5,912 nucleotides of DNA, taken from contig CAMHBN010000131.1 in NCBI GenBank assembly GCA_946183385.1, forward strand, positions 1-5,912. The letters are read 5' to 3'. Source of the stretch: an uncultured Ruminococcus sp. GTDB taxonomy: Bacteria > Bacillota > Clostridia > Oscillospirales > Ruminococcaceae. Within the stretch, counting starts at the first letter, position 1. Each line of letters begins with the position of its first letter. Of the stretch, positions 4,691 to 5,912 are shown one piece after another. A model generated the notes under the pieces. That model ran no database searches. It was not told the origin of the DNA and saw only the letters and a list, made by a program, of their open reading frames with translations. The translations under genes and the position numbers were made by a program.

Positions 4691-5889
4691 TCGCTTATCT
4701 CCTTTGCAAGGTCGGGAAAAATGCCGAGACTTCGCCGCAGAATGCCGTTCATGCACGCGATAGCCGTGCCGTAGTTCGTGAACGGCACGCCCTGCACCTC
4801 CGCGGTATTCCTGCGGTGGAGCATCTCCCGCTCGTTGAGCATACAGCCTCCGCAGTGGATGACGAGGGCGTACCGCGAGAGCTCCTCGGGGAAGTCGCGT
4901 CCACTCGAAAGCTCGATGTTCAGGCTCCTGCCCGTGTATTTCTTCAGCAGTGCGGGCAGCTTCACGCTGCCGATATCGCCGCACTGACGATGATGTGTGC
5001 AGCCCTCGGATATGAGGACGGTGTCGCCGTCGCGGAGCTCACGAATCCTCGCAGCTCCGCGGACTGCCGCGTCAAGGAAGCCCTTGTACCGCGCCATAAG
5101 TATCGAAAACGACGTGAGCGGCACGTCCTCGGGGACAATTCTGCTCACCATACCGAAGACCTGACTGTCCGTGACGACCATTTTCGGCGGCTTTGCGAGA
5201 CCCGCGAGAGCGTCCGCGAGCTGTCCCTCCTTGGCGAAAACGGGGATAGCGTCGGCGTCGAGGATGTCGCGGAGAGTCTGCACCTGCGGGAGGATCATGC
5301 GTCCCTTCGGCGCGGAGCCGTCTATCGGCGTTACGAGCACAACTATGTCGCCCGCACTGATGAGGTCGCCGATGATACGGCGCTCATTTACCGCGCTCTT
5401 GGCGAGTCTGCCAATCATCTCTTTCAGCTCGAAGATATTCTTCTTCTCAGCCGCGCTGACCGATATTTCGTTGTCTGCGGCTATTTCTGCGCCCGTGAGG
5501 TCGGACTTGTTATGCGCGATGATGTACGGGAGCTCGCGCTCGCGGAAGAGCTGTATCAGCTCGCGGTCGCAATCGCTCAGCCCCGCGCTCCCGTCCACGA
5601 CGAGGACGGCAATATCAGTCTTGGCGAGTATCTGGCGGGTCTTTTTCACGCGGAGCTCGCCGAGCGTGCCCTCGTCGTCGAAGCCGGGGGTGTCGATAAT
5701 CTCGACAGGACCGAGCGGCAGGAGCTCCATCGCCTTGTAAACGGGGTCGGTGGTAGTGCCCTTGACGTCGGAGACGACGGCGAGCTCCTGACCCGTGACG
5801 GCGTTGACGAGGCTGGACTTGCCCGCATTTCGCCGTCCGAAGAAGCCGATGTGTATCCTCTCGCCCGAGGGCGTATCGTTAAGGCTCAT
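4687..5889 (-). CDS. hydF: [FeFe]-hydrogenase H-cluster maturation GTPase HydF
   Basis: HydF is the scaffold and GTPase on which HydE and HydG products are assembled into the two-iron subcluster, which is then passed to the hydrogenase HydA in the cytoplasm. The 400 residues match the family. The N-terminal Ras-like GTPase domain shows the P-loop GRRNAGKS at 18-25, the switch threonines in GTTTDP at 44-49, DTPG at 66-69 and NKSD at 127-130. A dimerisation domain follows. The C-terminal iron-sulphur domain carries Cys297 and His299 in CTHHRQCGDIG and the HCGGC motif with Cys346 and Cys349, the conserved ligands or near-ligands of the [4Fe-4S] cluster. The start has GGAGG seven bases upstream. 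HydE, HydG and hydrogenase genes are not in the window. The organism should make an [FeFe]-hydrogenase, consistent with fermentative hydrogen production. Its stop overlaps the start of the membrane gene. Confidence 0.97.
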   Translation of the reverse strand: MSLNDTPSGERIHIGFFGRRNAGKSSLVNAVTGQELAVVSDVKGTTTDPVYKAMELLPLGPVEIIDTPGFDDEGTLGELRVKKTRQILAKTDIAVLVVDGSAGLSDCDRELIQLFRERELPYIIAHNKSDLTGAEIAADNEISVSAAEKKNIFELKEMIGRLAKSAVNERRIIGDLISAGDIVVLVTPIDGSAPKGRMILPQVQTLRDILDADAIPVFAKEGQLADALAGLAKPPKMVVTDSQVFGMVSRIVPEDVPLTSFSILMARYKGFLDAAVRGAARIRELRDGDTVLISEGCTHHRQCGDIGSVKLPALLKKYTGRSLNIELSSGRDFPEELSRYALVIHCGGCMLNEREMLHRRNTAEVQGVPFTNYGTAIACMNGILRRSLGIFPDLAKEISE

Positions 5890-5912
5890 AGTAATACCTC
5901 CGTTTATTGCAT
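5890..5912 (-). promoter_or_regulatory. hydF ribosome binding site and window edge
   Basis: The minus strand carries GGAGG seven bases before the hydF ATG. Above it, ATG-CAA-TAA at 5912-5904 could be the last codons of another gene 14 bases upstream, but three codons cannot support a call. No promoter can be seen in so short a stretch. Confidence 0.6.

Noticed and set aside
4691..4984. N-terminal extension of the DUF2809 protein within hydF
   Set aside because: The extension is an Arg-rich out-of-frame reading of the conserved HydF iron-sulphur domain; the ATGA overlap and ribosome site support the start at 4690.
5171..5740. Plus-strand open frame of 189 codons, rich in Ser and Arg
   Set aside because: It is antisense to the HydF GTPase domain and low in complexity, typical of a shadow frame.
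5904..5912. End of an upstream gene before hydF
   Set aside because: Only ATG-CAA-TAA is visible at the edge; three codons cannot be told from chance.

Overview
The window is ordinary bacterial chromosome, densely coded and entirely on the minus strand. Genes therefore read from high to low coordinates: hydF, a DUF2809-type membrane protein, argG, a CDD-fold (guanine-type) nucleoside deaminase, argH, a small two-helix membrane protein, and argC, which runs off the left edge. I see no convincing plus-strand gene. An [FeFe]-hydrogenase maturation gene, strong AGGAGG-type ribosome sites, a short type-2-like ArgC and GTAGGGGCG-type intergenic hairpins together suggest an anaerobic Firmicute. Oscillospirales/Ruminococcus-like is my best guess. 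That placement is inference from gene content and style, not from a marker gene.

Right part (about 4256-5912): hydF encodes the GTPase scaffold for [FeFe]-hydrogenase H-cluster assembly. It overlaps the DUF2809-type membrane gene by an ATGA junction, and a strong rho-independent terminator (4256-4289) closes this pair. Nothing of the upstream hydF context is visible beyond its ribosome binding site.

Control region (about 4077-4255): this ~220-base gap holds a near-ideal sigma-A promoter for argG (TTGACA, 16 bases, TATAAT). A perfect 13-base palindrome overlaps its -10 box. Two ARG-box-like sites lie upstream, and a short hairpin sits in the leader. The layout suggests repression by an ArgR/AhrC-type regulator responding to arginine.

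Left part (1-4076): argG and argH carry out the last two steps of arginine synthesis (citrulline to argininosuccinate to arginine plus fumarate). ArgC carries out the third step of the ornithine branch. A deaminase gene lies between argG and argH, flanked by hairpins: a probable argG terminator with an extended -10 motif in its tail on one side, and a tandem GTAGGGGCG repeat on the other. A small membrane protein of unknown function lies three bases after argH and just before argC. It is the most interesting unknown here. I did not find a clearly new biological system.
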